DNA of 64,000 nt from Acidovorax sp. 1608163. GTDB lineage: Bacteria > Pseudomonadota > Gammaproteobacteria > Burkholderiales > Burkholderiaceae_C. The notes under the pieces are model-generated. The model worked only from the letters and a program-made list of their open reading frames with translations. It was not told the origin of the DNA and made no database searches. Position numbers and translations under genes: made by a program. The stretch covers positions 2,676,501 through 2,740,500 of the forward strand of contig NZ_CP033069.1 of assembly GCF_003669015.1 (NCBI RefSeq), read 5' to 3'. Positions 37,254 to 47,030 of this stretch are shown in pieces; the first letter of the stretch is position 1; each line of letters begins with the position of its first letter.

Positions 37254-38465
37254 ATGCTTCGCAGGCACCTTCTACAAGCCCTGGGCGCCAGCACGCTGGC
37301 CGTTGGCAGCGCGGGCGTGCTGGCCGCACCACAGGCACAAGATGTGCGCTTTCTGCTCGTGTTCTTGCGTGGTGGGTACGACTGCGCCAGCCTGCTGGTG
37401 CCCACGGGCAGCAGCTTTTATTACGAGTCGCGGCCCAACATCGCCATTGCCCGCCCAGGGCAGCAGGGCGGCACCCTGCCCCTCACGCCCGACTGGGGCC
37501 TGCACCCTGCGCTGGCGGGCTCGATGCTGCCGCTGTACCAGCAGGGCCAGCTGGCGTTTGTGCCCTTTGCGGGCACCGACGATCTCTCGCGCAGCCACTT
37601 CGACACGCAAGACAGCATGGAGCTGGGCCAGCCCGTGGGTGGGCGGCGCGACTACCGCTCCGGCTTTCTGAACCGGCTGGTGGCGGAGCTGAACCCACGC
37701 GCTGGTGCCAGCGCCCCGCCGCTGCAACCCATGGCCTTCACCAGCACCCTGCCCCTGGTGCTGCGCGGCGCGGTCGATGTGCCCAACACCTTGCTCAGCG
37801 CAGGCGCTGGCCGGGGCGGCGTGGATGCACGGCAGGCCCAGCTCATCGCATCCATGTACCAAGGCACCGCATTGGCCACGCCGGTGGCCGAGAGCTTTGC
37901 CACGCGCGACGAAGTGGCCCGCACCATGCAAGGCGAGATGGAGGCTGCCAGCCGCAACGCACTGAGCACCAAGGGCTTTGAGGGCACGGCCCGGCGCATG
38001 GCACGGCTGATGCAGGCGCGCTACCAGATTGGCTTTGTGGACGTGGGCGGCTGGGACACCCATGTGGCGCAGGGGGCCGCTACCGGAGCGCTGGCCAACC
38101 GGCTCGAAGAACTGGGCCAGGGCCTGGCTGGCTTTGCCGACGAAATGGGGGCGGCCTGGAAGTCCACCGTGGTGGTGGTCGTCAGCGAGTTTGGCCGCAC
38201 CTTCCGCGAAAACGGCAACCGGGGCACCGACCACGGCCACGGCACAGTGTTCTGGGTGCTGGGCGGCGCCTTGCAGGGCGGGCGCATCGCGGGCGAGCAG
38301 CAGGCCCTCACGCCCAGCACCTTGTTCCAAAACCGCGACTACCCCGTGCTCAACGACTACCGCAGCGTTCTGGGCGGGCTGTTTGCGCGGATGTACGGGC
38401 TCAACGCGGCGGCGGTGGCGCGGGTGTTTCCAGGAACCAAGGGAGCAGATTTGCGGCTGATTTAG
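37254..38465 (+). CDS. DUF1501 family protein
   Basis: 403 residues with a Tat-like leader (MLRRHLLQALGASTLAVGSA). The domain resembles the alkaline-phosphatase/sulfatase fold: LVFLRGGYDCASLLVP, SRSHFDTQDSMELGQPV, VGGWDTHVAQGAATG and VVVVSEFGRTFRENGNRGTD, then HGHGTVFWVLGGAL. The His/Asp residues in these motifs probably bind metal. It forms a conserved pair with the DUF1800 gene upstream. Substrate unknown. Confidence 0.92.
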   Translation: MLRRHLLQALGASTLAVGSAGVLAAPQAQDVRFLLVFLRGGYDCASLLVPTGSSFYYESRPNIAIARPGQQGGTLPLTPDWGLHPALAGSMLPLYQQGQLAFVPFAGTDDLSRSHFDTQDSMELGQPVGGRRDYRSGFLNRLVAELNPRAGASAPPLQPMAFTSTLPLVLRGAVDVPNTLLSAGAGRGGVDARQAQLIASMYQGTALATPVAESFATRDEVARTMQGEMEAASRNALSTKGFEGTARRMARLMQARYQIGFVDVGGWDTHVAQGAATGALANRLEELGQGLAGFADEMGAAWKSTVVVVVSEFGRTFRENGNRGTDHGHGTVFWVLGGALQGGRIAGEQQALTPSTLFQNRDYPVLNDYRSVLGGLFARMYGLNAAAVARVFPGTKGADLRLI

Positions 38466-38507
38466 GGCGGCGTGGGGTTGCACACCCTGCGGTGCGCAAC
38501 ACCCATT

Positions 38508-38570
38508 GCTACATTTTCAATAGCTGCTAGCGCTTATTCGATAAGCGCTAGAGCCTATTTTCATTTAAAG
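38508..38570 (+). repeat. Dispersed palindromic repeat, copy 9
   Basis: CAATAGCTGCTAGCGCTTAT, then ATAAGCGCTAGAGCC and TATTTTCATTT. Between convergent genes (DUF1501 and DHH phosphoesterase), only 13 bp from the latter's stop codon. It could terminate both. Confidence 0.8.
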
Positions 38571-38582
38571 ACCTCGCCACCT

Positions 38583-39500
38583 TCAAGCGTTGAAGGTGCC
38601 CGACAGCAACTCAGGCAACCGCTCCACCCCCATCCGAAAGCCGCACGCCTGCGCGTGGCCGCCGCCGCCCATGCTCTCGGCCAGGGCGATGCAGTCAAAG
38701 TTGCGCTGTGCACGCAGGCCCGCCTTCACGCCCTTGTTGCTGGCGCTCCACATCAGCGCAAACGTGCCCGTCTTGGCCGAGAGAATGTCGCCCACCAGGC
38801 TGTGGAACATGCCTGGCGCATTCACCATCAGCCCGGTGATGCCGTTGAAGACCAGGGGCTGCGCGCCCTCGGCAATGTCGTGGGCCATCTTGCGGTACTT
38901 CTCGTCCATGGCGCCGCCACGGGCCATGAAGGCGTCCAGCTGCTCGGGCGTGAAATGGGCGATCTCCTTCCAGCGGGCGAAGTCCTGGCCCTCCATATCA
39001 AGCGCCGAGAGGAAGGCCGCGCTTTGCGGAAACTCCCACTTCCAGATGTCGCGGTCTTCCACGTACTGCAGCAGCGCGGGCACGGGCTGCTCGGGGTGAA
39101 AGAACTCCCAGGCCAGGCGGGCGCCCGACTTGCTCATGTCGAAATGCACCACGCCGCAGCGGCAGGCAAAGCCGGTGAGCTTTTCCGCCGCGCTCTTGTG
39201 GTGGTCCAGCATCACCAGCTTGGCCGCCTGCGCGTCGATGGCCGTGAGGATGTCGGCGGAGAAAGAGAAGTCGAGGATGTACACCGCACGCCCCGCCAGC
39301 GCAGGCAGGTCGGCCACGGTCTGCACGTCGCCGTGGTCCAGCCCCACATATTCGGCCCGGTCGCCGTAGTAGAGCCACGCGGCCAGCGCGGCGCCAAAGC
39401 CGTCAGGGCAGCGGCGGCCATGGTAGAGCACCAGCGGAGAAGGGTCGTCTTGGCTGGGGGCAACCAGCAGTTGCAGGGGAAGAATGGTTTTTTTCGTCAT
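38583..39500 (-). CDS. DHH-family phosphoesterase
   Basis: 305 residues. LVLYHGRRCPDGFGAALAAW near the N-terminus, YVGLDHGD, VYILDFSF, and the name-giving motif in VMLDHHKSAAEKL are present. The C-terminal DHHA1-like part has ALAESMGGGGHAQACGFRMG. Such proteins hydrolyse phosphodiester bonds in small nucleotides or short oligonucleotides. It is not RecJ by size. ATG 39500 was chosen; the frame is open upstream but without family similarity. Confidence 0.88.
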   Translation of the reverse strand: MTKKTILPLQLLVAPSQDDPSPLVLYHGRRCPDGFGAALAAWLYYGDRAEYVGLDHGDVQTVADLPALAGRAVYILDFSFSADILTAIDAQAAKLVMLDHHKSAAEKLTGFACRCGVVHFDMSKSGARLAWEFFHPEQPVPALLQYVEDRDIWKWEFPQSAAFLSALDMEGQDFARWKEIAHFTPEQLDAFMARGGAMDEKYRKMAHDIAEGAQPLVFNGITGLMVNAPGMFHSLVGDILSAKTGTFALMWSASNKGVKAGLRAQRNFDCIALAESMGGGGHAQACGFRMGVERLPELLSGTFNA

Positions 39501-39597
39501 GACCCTGCGATTGTCGCCTGCACGTTGCCTGGTTTTCGCCTTGGGCAAACTATGCGCGGCAAGGCCAGCAAGCCAGGGCATGCCAGGCAGCCAGGCC

Positions 39598-39933
39598 TTA
39601 CACGGGCAGCCAGCGCCACCAAAAGGGCTTGCGATCTTCCTTCGCGCCGCGCGCTTGCAGCAGCGCAACGAACTCGCAGCTCTGGTAGCGGCGTGCCGCT
39701 TCCAGTGGGGTCATGTCGTCAAAATCTGAGCGCAATTGGGGGTCAGCGCCATGCGCCAGCAGATAGTGCGCGATCTCGCGATGGCCATGGATGAGGCTGG
39801 CCACCAGTGGTGTGCACAAAATCTCGGGGTGCTGGTAGTTGGGGTTCACGCCCGCACTGATGTGGTGGCGCACCAATGCCAGATCGCCCGCCACCGCGGC
39901 GGCATACATGTCTTTCCAATCTCCGGCAGACAT
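39598..39933 (-). CDS. Small ankyrin-repeat protein
   Basis: 111 residues with about three ankyrin repeats: DMYAAAVAGDLALVRHHISA, CTPLVASLIHGHREIAHYLL, and MTPLEAARRYQSCEFVALLQ. It has no signal peptide. Such free-standing ankyrin proteins usually mediate protein contacts; the partner is unknown. A start at 39933 gives the best fit to a repeat beginning. A start at 39954 is possible. Confidence 0.85.
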   Translation of the reverse strand: MSAGDWKDMYAAAVAGDLALVRHHISAGVNPNYQHPEILCTPLVASLIHGHREIAHYLLAHGADPQLRSDFDDMTPLEAARRYQSCEFVALLQARGAKEDRKPFWWRWLPV

Positions 39934-40047
39934 CCCTGGGCATCCTTTCTGCAACGCGATCGGGTCAGTGTAGTGAGCGCCGCGTGCGGCACAATCCGCG
40001 CCTTCCCTGATAACTTGCCCGCAACGCTCGTCGCCTTTTCAACGCCC

Positions 40048-40851
40048 ATGCACACACCATTGCACATCCTCTGGCAAGACGAGCACCTGGTGGCCGTCTA
40101 CAAACCTGCGGGCTGGCTGGTGCACCGCACGGGGCTGGATGCAGGCGAGACGCGCTTTGTGATGCAGACCCTGCGCGACCAACTGGGGCAGCATGTGTAC
40201 CCCGTGCACCGGCTGGACAAAGGCACTTGCGGCGTGCTGGTGATGGCGCTGCACAGCGATGCGGCGCGGGCGCTGTCGCAGGCGTTTGAGCAGCACGCCA
40301 CCCACAAGCGCTACCTGGCCATGGTGCGCGGCTGGGCCCCCGCCGAGGCCGAGGTAGACCACCCCCTGCGCCCTGACGACGCCCCGCCCGACGCCCCCGT
40401 GCAGGACGCCCACACCCGCTTTCGCACCCTGGCCCAGCTGACCCTGCCGCAAGCCAGCGACCCGCGCTTTGCCACCACCCGCGCCGCGCTGGTCGAGGCC
40501 GTGCCCACCACCGGCCGCCGCCACCAGATACGCCGCCACCTCAAGCACCTGGCGCACCCCATCATTGGCGACGCCACGCACGGCAAAGGGCCCCTCAACC
40601 GCTGGTGGGCCGAGCGCCTGGGCCAGCAGCGGCTGTGGCTGCATGCGTGGCAGCTGAGCCTGCCGCACCCGGTAACGAGCGAATGGCTGCAATTGCACAG
40701 CGGGCTGGCACTGCCTGCCATGGCGCAAGACACGCCCCAGCCTGGCGGGCCAGCCACCACGCCAACGGCAGACTGGCAGCACTTGCAAACCCAATGGCCT
40801 TGGGAATGGTTGCCACCTGTGCGCCAAGCCGCAGCCACGGGCCCGGCCTGA
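40048..40851 (+). CDS. truC: RNA pseudouridine synthase, TruC-like (RluA family)
   Basis: 267 residues. LHILWQDEHLVAVYKPAGWL opens the domain, and the catalytic Asp lies in VYPVHRLDKGTCGVLVMALH. TGRRHQIRRHLKHLAHPIIG follows. There is no S4 domain and length is close to TruC, the synthase for U65 of tRNA-Asp. The gene name is given by overall resemblance and is less certain than the family. The C-terminal 50 residues are extra. ATG 40048. Confidence 0.85.
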   Translation: MHTPLHILWQDEHLVAVYKPAGWLVHRTGLDAGETRFVMQTLRDQLGQHVYPVHRLDKGTCGVLVMALHSDAARALSQAFEQHATHKRYLAMVRGWAPAEAEVDHPLRPDDAPPDAPVQDAHTRFRTLAQLTLPQASDPRFATTRAALVEAVPTTGRRHQIRRHLKHLAHPIIGDATHGKGPLNRWWAERLGQQRLWLHAWQLSLPHPVTSEWLQLHSGLALPAMAQDTPQPGGPATTPTADWQHLQTQWPWEWLPPVRQAAATGPA

Positions 40852-40913
40852 CGCGGCCCCCGGGACGGCTACCATCGCGCCAGCCCACAGCCCAGCCCGC
40901 TTTGCTCCACACC

Positions 40914-43900
40914 ATGCCCTTTCCCCCTGTGCACCTCACCCACCTGGCAGCACTGGCCCACCGCCTGCCCGCCACCTGCTGGCTGGCTGCCGCTCTGCAG
41001 CGGGATGCAGCATCTTGGGCCGATTTGCCCGTGTGGTGGGTGGACGGCGACCTGGACCTGGCCGCGCTGGAACTGTGCGCGCAGCCCAGCACCAGCGCCC
41101 CTGGCGAGTGGCAAGCGCCCATCCCTGCTGCGGCCTTGCCCGCCACCCCGCCACACCCCGAGGGGGCCTTGCTGTGGGTGAACGGGCATTTGCACCTGCA
41201 AGGCGCCTTGACCACAGCCATGGCGGACATCCCCCCTGCCCACACGCCGCTGCCCGTGCACGCGCTGGTCATGGGCGATGCGCGCATGACCAGCGCTGTG
41301 CTGCAAGGCGTGCATCTGCATGTGCAGGGCGACCTGGCCGTGCAAACGCTGCTGTGGAGCGATGGCGCGCCAGGCGGGCTGACGGTGCTGGGGCAATGCA
41401 CCGCCCAGGTGGGCCTGTTCACCCGGGGCAGCGCGCCGCACTGGAACAAGCCGCCCCATCTGGAATTTGCGCTGCAAAACCCACCGGACCTCCAGCATGA
41501 ACAGCCCATGCACGCGCACCATGAAACAGCAGACCATGAAACGCTGGGCCTGCTTCTGCCACCACACTGCCTGGCCGCCGACGACACGGGCACCGGCAGC
41601 CTGGCCCAGCTGCTGGACCCTGCCGCCGTACTGAGCGCCGCCAAGGCACAACAGCCCCTCACCCAGCCCACAGCGCTGGTGCATGCACTGCTACCGCCAC
41701 TGCCCACCCCTGGCTTGTTCGCCGACGAGACCATCAGCGCCGCCAACCTCCTGGCCGCCGTGCGCTCGCCCGTCATCGCGCACAAAGAGCACACGGCAGC
41801 GGGCTGGTTTGGGCAAACCGACTTTTCGCTGTGCCGCCAGCATGTGGACGCCGACGGCGATGCGCGGGACGACAGCGTGTTCATCACGGTGTGGAAGCAG
41901 TGGGACTTTTACCTGGCGGTGGACCACCCGGAGCGCAACCAGGGCTGGCTGGGCTCCGCCCTGGCCATGCTGCAAGGGGTGCTGAAACGGGGGAGGCAAC
42001 ATCCACCATCGCCCAGCGCTCCACCCAGCGTGCCTTCCACGGCATTGACCAAGGCGGCGTCTGCCGGCCCGCTCACCCTGCTCTACCGCCCTTACCACCA
42101 AGGCGAGCCCGGCGACTGGCAAGCCTTGCTGCCGCCCGATGCTGCCGAAGCACCTGAAAACGCACAGGCTTGGCAAGCCTGCCAACAGGCCTGGCGCGGC
42201 GTGCTGGACTATGTGCGCAAAGGCACGGCCCAGGCCCGCGCACGCTACCCGCTGTGGGCGCAGTTGCAGGCCGATATCACCCCGGCGCGGCTGGAGGCAT
42301 TGACCTCTGGCCCCCTGTTCACCGAGCACTACAACGACTGGTGGGACGCTGAGAAAAACGGCTTTTGGGCAGGGCAGCTCTGGATCGGGGCGCGCCAGCC
42401 TTGCCTGCACGAAGGCGAGCCCTGGGGCCGCGCCTTCAAGCTGAGCTGGCAAAACGGCGAGGACGGCCCTGGCGACCCGCCCGACGATGCCCACGCTGCC
42501 TACCAGCTGGACCTGGACGAAGCACGCGAAGGCCCACCGCAGGTGCTGGTGCAGTACACCCAGCGCCAAAGCGAAAACCGCAGCCCCCTGCCCCCCTGCG
42601 CGGCAGACCACCTGGCACGGCTGCTGCGCCTGGTCCGCCAGGCCCAGGCGCACATTGAAAGCCGCTCGGCCGCGCTGCAAGCCGCAGGCCCTGCCGCCAC
42701 CGCGCCCGCACTTCCGCTGCTGGCCACACCCCCACTGCCGCCCAACCTGCCCGACACCGCCGTGTTTGGCCCCGAAGGCATGGAATGCTCGGGCCTGTGG
42801 CAAAGCCGTGGGCAAGACTATGTGCGCACCGTGCGCGCGCACCTGCAGGCCCCACAAAGCCCGGTGGACGCCACCTTGCCCAGGGGCGATGCCCCTGTGG
42901 CCGGGCAGGCCAGCCTCCCGTCCCCCTTTCACGTGGCGGACGATGCCCCCGCCCTGCCCGAAGACCCCCGCACCCCGCTGGCCGATGCCGTGCTGCAGCT
43001 GGCGCGTGCGGTGCACCAGCACGCAGACGGGGAGCTGTCTGCCCGGTTTCGCCAGCGCTTTGCCTTTGCGCCCGATGCGTTTGCCGCGCACGCCTACCGC
43101 GCAGGTCAGGCCACCGGGCCCGCGCTGCTGCTGGGCAGCGGGCCCAACGGCAGCCGCGTGGTGGTGCGCACAGTGCAGTCTGGCCAACCCCAGTGGTGGT
43201 TGCTGCAGGGCCTGCAGGCCGAGCCCCTACCCGGCCTGCATGGCGCAGGCCGCTCGCCCAACCACCAGTGCTTTGCCCGCTGCGACGGCACCCACATCAC
43301 CACCCACGCGGGGTGGGACGGCCCGGTGATCGCCCGCTTTGCATTGCCCCAGGGCAACGAGGGCATACCGCCTGCGCTGGGCTTGGCGGCTGGTGCGGCA
43401 GGCCAGGCGTGCGACGAACTCATCCCCTTCAACAACGGCCAGCGCGTGCTGCTGCGCAACAGCACCGGCATTTACCTGCTCACGCCAGATGCAGTGCAGC
43501 GCCTGCACCCCCTGCAATGGGACGAAGACGGCCCCTACACCTGGGCCAAGAATCAACAGGCCTGCCCAGAGGGCCACATGCTGCGCCTGCACATGCTGCA
43601 CATGGCCCTGTCTGCCGACGAGCAACACGTCGCCGTCGGCGACCAGGACAGCGCGCACGTCGTTCTGAGTGCCCAGCCCCTCAGTCGGGCCGAGGGCCAG
43701 GTGCGGGCGCGCTATGCCGCCTTGTCTGCCTACCCTTGCCACGCCACCTTCACGCACACAACCTTCCCGCATGAATCGGCCACGCTGCTGGCCAGCGCAT
43801 GCCACCTGTACGCAGGCAGTACCGGCGTGGCCCCGGTCCACAGCCTGGGTACGCCAATGCAGCCCGCAAGGGGCGATCTGGCCCTGCATGCCATCCAGAC

Positions 43901-44207
43901 GCAGTGGCGAATCGAGGCATCGGCCGCAGCGGCCGGGCTGGTGGTGCTGGGCGATGCGAACGGCACGCTGCACGGGCTGGACGACACCGGGCGGCCCCTG
44001 TGGCACCACCACATTGGTGGCGCGGTGGCCGCCATCGACCTGGCGCCGGACGGCAGCACCCTGATCGCCACCAGCCACAGCGGGTATCTGGTGCTGCTGC
44101 AGCGGGTAGAAACCGGCCCGGACCCCTATGCCATCGGCAACTCGGACTACGCCGAAGTGGGCCGCTGGATTTTCTGGGAAGACCACGCCGCACCACTGCA
44201 CTGGTAA
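40914..44207 (+). CDS. Large protein with beta-helix-like N-terminus and propeller-like C-terminus
   Basis: 1097 residues, no signal peptide or membrane segment. The N-terminal part (about 20-190) has short repeated strands (GALLWVNGHLHLQGAL, HALVMGDARMTSAVLQGVHL, HVQGDLAVQTLLWSDGA) like right-handed beta-helix or polymer-forming folds. The middle has DDSVFITVWKQWDFYLAVDH and a Trp-rich segment (EHYNDWWDAEKNGFWAGQLW). The C-terminal 350 residues show WD40/PQQ-like blades (GLVVLGDANGTLHGLDDTGR, then AAIDLAPDGSTLIATSHSGY). I do not recognise a named family. ATG 40914 follows a run without strong Shine-Dalgarno. Possibly translated downstream of the TruC-like gene (62 bp apart). Confidence 0.8.
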   Translation: MPFPPVHLTHLAALAHRLPATCWLAAALQRDAASWADLPVWWVDGDLDLAALELCAQPSTSAPGEWQAPIPAAALPATPPHPEGALLWVNGHLHLQGALTTAMADIPPAHTPLPVHALVMGDARMTSAVLQGVHLHVQGDLAVQTLLWSDGAPGGLTVLGQCTAQVGLFTRGSAPHWNKPPHLEFALQNPPDLQHEQPMHAHHETADHETLGLLLPPHCLAADDTGTGSLAQLLDPAAVLSAAKAQQPLTQPTALVHALLPPLPTPGLFADETISAANLLAAVRSPVIAHKEHTAAGWFGQTDFSLCRQHVDADGDARDDSVFITVWKQWDFYLAVDHPERNQGWLGSALAMLQGVLKRGRQHPPSPSAPPSVPSTALTKAASAGPLTLLYRPYHQGEPGDWQALLPPDAAEAPENAQAWQACQQAWRGVLDYVRKGTAQARARYPLWAQLQADITPARLEALTSGPLFTEHYNDWWDAEKNGFWAGQLWIGARQPCLHEGEPWGRAFKLSWQNGEDGPGDPPDDAHAAYQLDLDEAREGPPQVLVQYTQRQSENRSPLPPCAADHLARLLRLVRQAQAHIESRSAALQAAGPAATAPALPLLATPPLPPNLPDTAVFGPEGMECSGLWQSRGQDYVRTVRAHLQAPQSPVDATLPRGDAPVAGQASLPSPFHVADDAPALPEDPRTPLADAVLQLARAVHQHADGELSARFRQRFAFAPDAFAAHAYRAGQATGPALLLGSGPNGSRVVVRTVQSGQPQWWLLQGLQAEPLPGLHGAGRSPNHQCFARCDGTHITTHAGWDGPVIARFALPQGNEGIPPALGLAAGAAGQACDELIPFNNGQRVLLRNSTGIYLLTPDAVQRLHPLQWDEDGPYTWAKNQQACPEGHMLRLHMLHMALSADEQHVAVGDQDSAHVVLSAQPLSRAEGQVRARYAALSAYPCHATFTHTTFPHESATLLASACHLYAGSTGVAPVHSLGTPMQPARGDLALHAIQTQWRIEASAAAAGLVVLGDANGTLHGLDDTGRPLWHHHIGGAVAAIDLAPDGSTLIATSHSGYLVLLQRVETGPDPYAIGNSDYAEVGRWIFWEDHAAPLHW

Positions 44208-44315
44208 CAGCCCTGCATTGCCCCCCAAAAGGGAGAGCAAAACACATCTGGGCGCCTGCATTTGTGGCTTACCATGCCGGGGCGGTCCCATCCCGAGACC
44301 TTTACAGGAGGCCCC

Positions 44316-44459
44316 ATGGCCAAAGGCGAACAGCGCAGCAACAAGATGGCGAAGAAACCCAAAAAGGACACTTCCCTTCCCAAAGAATCCAGCGGTTCCG
44401 ACCGCCCCATGCCACCGACCACCACGGTGCTCCCCAAGGGCAAAGACAAAAACAAGTAG
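44316..44459 (+). CDS. Small basic conserved protein
   Basis: 47 residues: MAKGEQRSNKMAKKPKKDTS, then a Pro/Ser/Lys-rich tail. Short MAKGxQRxNxxAKKPKK proteins are widespread in betaproteobacteria and have no known function. ATG 44316 follows ACAGGAGGCCCC, an excellent Shine-Dalgarno. Confidence 0.78.
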   Translation: MAKGEQRSNKMAKKPKKDTSLPKESSGSDRPMPPTTTVLPKGKDKNK

Positions 44460-44539
44460 CCCCCAGCGAGTGGCTGCCAAACAAAGCGGCAGAGGCAGCC
44501 AGCTTCTGCCAACAGTCAGCAGCCACCAGGCAACGGAAA

Positions 44540-44605
44540 ATAGCTACTAAAAACATAGCTGCCAGCGCTTATTGAATAAGCGCTGGCAGCTATTTTTGCT
44601 TCAGG
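44540..44605. repeat. Dispersed palindromic repeat, copy 10 (perfect stem)
   Basis: The most symmetrical copy: ATAGCTGCCAGCGCTTAT (44555-44572), loop TGA, ATAAGCGCTGGCAGCTAT (44576-44593), then TTTT. It sits between convergent genes and has the structure of an intrinsic terminator. Confidence 0.88.
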
Positions 44606-44623
44606 CCTCGCACACCCCCTGCA

Positions 44624-46905
44624 TCACAGGGCAAGCCGCTCCACCCACTGCGCCACGGGCTCGGGGCGCCCGAACAGGTAGCCCTGGTACACCATGTCAG
44701 GCTGGCGCTGCTCCAGAAAGCGCACCTGCTCGCGGGTCTCTACGCCTTCGGCCACCACGCGCAGGCCAAAGTGGCTGGCCACCGACAAAATGGCTTCGAC
44801 CAGCGCACCGTCGTCGGCATTGGTGGGCGCCTCGGTCACGAACGAGCGGTCAATCTTCAGCTCCCGGATAGGCAGCCGCTTGAGGTAAGCCAGTGACGAG
44901 TAGCCCGTGCCAAAGTCGTCCAGCGCAAACTCCAGGCCCATGGCCACCAGCTCGCGCATCTTGGCCACCGCGTCGTCAAAGTCTTCGATCACCAGGCCCT
45001 CGGTCACTTCCAGCGTGAGCAGCGTCGGGTCGGCCCCCGTGGTGGCCAGCAAGGCACGCAGGTTGGGCACAAAACTGGCCTGGCGAAACTGCCGCGCACT
45101 GAGGTTGACCGACATGCGCAAGCGCCGCTGGCTGAAGGCAGGCATGGCCAGCACCGCGCAGGCCTGCGCCAGCACCCAGTCGCCCAGGCCCACAATCAAA
45201 TCCGACTCTTCCGCCACCGGGATGAACACGCCGGGCGGCACCAAGCCATCGCGCGGGTGCTGCCAGCGCACCAGCGCCTCCCCCCGGTGAACTCGCCACG
45301 TCCATCCACCTGCGGCTGCACGTACAGCCGCAGCTCCTGCGCGCCGATGGCGTGGCGCAAATCGCGCTCCAGGTGAAAACGCTGGGCCGCCACCTCGCCC
45401 ATGCCTTGCTCAAAAAACGCCGCGCGGGCACCGCCCCCGTGCTTGGCGCGGTGCAGCGCCGTTCCTGCCCGCCCCATGGCGTTCAGTGGCAGGTCATCCA
45501 CCCCCTGTGGGTACAGGGTGATGCCAATGCTGGCCTGCAACTGTGCCTCTTCGGCCGCGTCGCCGGCTTGCAGCCCCAGGGGCAATGGCTGGGCCAGGGC
45601 CTGCGCCACCTGCTCGGCAAACACCAGGGCGCGGCGGCCTGCGGCGGCGGCATCGGCGCTCAGGCCATGCAGCACGATGCCAAACTCGTCCGCCGCCACG
45701 CGCACCAGCAGGTCCTGCCCGCCCAGGCATTCCGACAGGCGCAGAGCCACCGCACACAGCAGCCGGTCGCCCATCTCGCTGCCGCGCGCATCATTGAAGG
45801 TGGTGAAGCGGTCCAGGTCCAGCAACAGCAGGGCGTTCAAGGCATCCGGGGCGCGCTGGTGGCGCGCCTGCAGGCCGGTCAGCCGCTCGATCAGCATGGA
45901 GCGGTTGGGCAGGCTGGTGAGCGGGTCGAAGTGGGCCAGGCGGTGGATTTCTTCGGCCGCGCGCTTGCGCTCGCTCATGTCCTGCTTGAGCTCTACGTGG
46001 TGGCTGATGCGCCCATCGGGCTGCCGAATGGGCGCCACCACCACGCTCTCCCAGATGGTGACCCCGTCCTTGCGCACGTTGGCCTGCTCGCCCGCCCAGC
46101 TCTCGCCACGGGCCAGGGTCTCTTGCAGGCCCGCAAGCTGCGCCGGGGCCAGCCCGTTGCCCGAGAAGGCCGAGGACAACTGGCCAATCACCTCGCTGCG
46201 CGCATAGCCGGTGCGGGCCACAAAGGCGTCGTTCACAAATTCGATGCGCCCTTGCAGGTCGGTGATGACGGTGCTCTCGGGGCTTTGCTCTACCACGCGC
46301 AGCAGTTTGCGCAGCTCGGTGTCTCGCGCAGCCAAGTCGGCCGCCATGTCCTGGGCCTCACCCACACGGCCCAGGTAGCTGCGCCGCGACAGCAGCGTGG
46401 CCGTGGCCGTGAGCCCCACAATGCCCGCCAGGTAGGCGGCATAGGCGTAGTGGTTGTTGGGCGGCGTCACAGGCAGTGCGCCCCGGGCATCGGCCCAGAG
46501 GAAGAAGCCAAACAGCCCGCCCGTCAACGCCAGCAGGCACATCGTGGCCCGCCCACCCAGCAGCCAACCCGACAGCACGATGAGCACGGGGTAGTTCAGC
46601 AAATTGGGGCCTTTGACGCCCCCATTGCCCGCAGCCACCAGCGACACAAACACCCACACGCCCCACACCAGCACATGGGCGGCAAGCAGCCAGCGCCGCA
46701 GGTGCACCAGGGCCAGCGCCGCCACCCCCACAAGCCCGGCGCACAGGTTCAAGACCACCCTGCCCCACTGCACCGGATCGTCTCGCAACAGCAGCAAGGC
46801 GACCAAACAGCCAATCAGGGTGACCGCCCACCCGGTCACCTGCACCAGTTTGCGGATGGTGGGATCGCTCTGATCGGATGCGCTCAGGAGTGAAACGTCT
46901 GCCAT
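44624..46905 (-). pseudogene. Frameshifted GGDEF-EAL protein (c-di-GMP phosphodiesterase candidate)
   Basis: The start side (from ATG 46905, or ATG 46932) encodes about six membrane segments, a PAS domain (VEQSPESTVITDLQGRIEFV), and a GGDEF domain whose active loop reads VAADEF instead of GGDEF, so it is probably non-catalytic. The EAL domain begins ([16 protein letters not shown]) and then the frame is lost at a run of six G in the coding strand near 45281. With one more G it would run on as EALVRWQHP, matching the frame 44624-45271. The EAL motifs are then intact: [41 protein letters not shown]. Sequencing error and true frameshift are both possible. Confidence 0.8.
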
Positions 46906-47030
46906 GGTGCGTGGTTTGGACAATCGTTCCATCCTAACGCCGCCCCCCAGGGCCGCAGCCGGGAATCCACTGATGTGACGTGGAGATGCAACGCGGCAGC
47001 AACCCGCTGGCCCGCCCACGCAGGGGCGGC

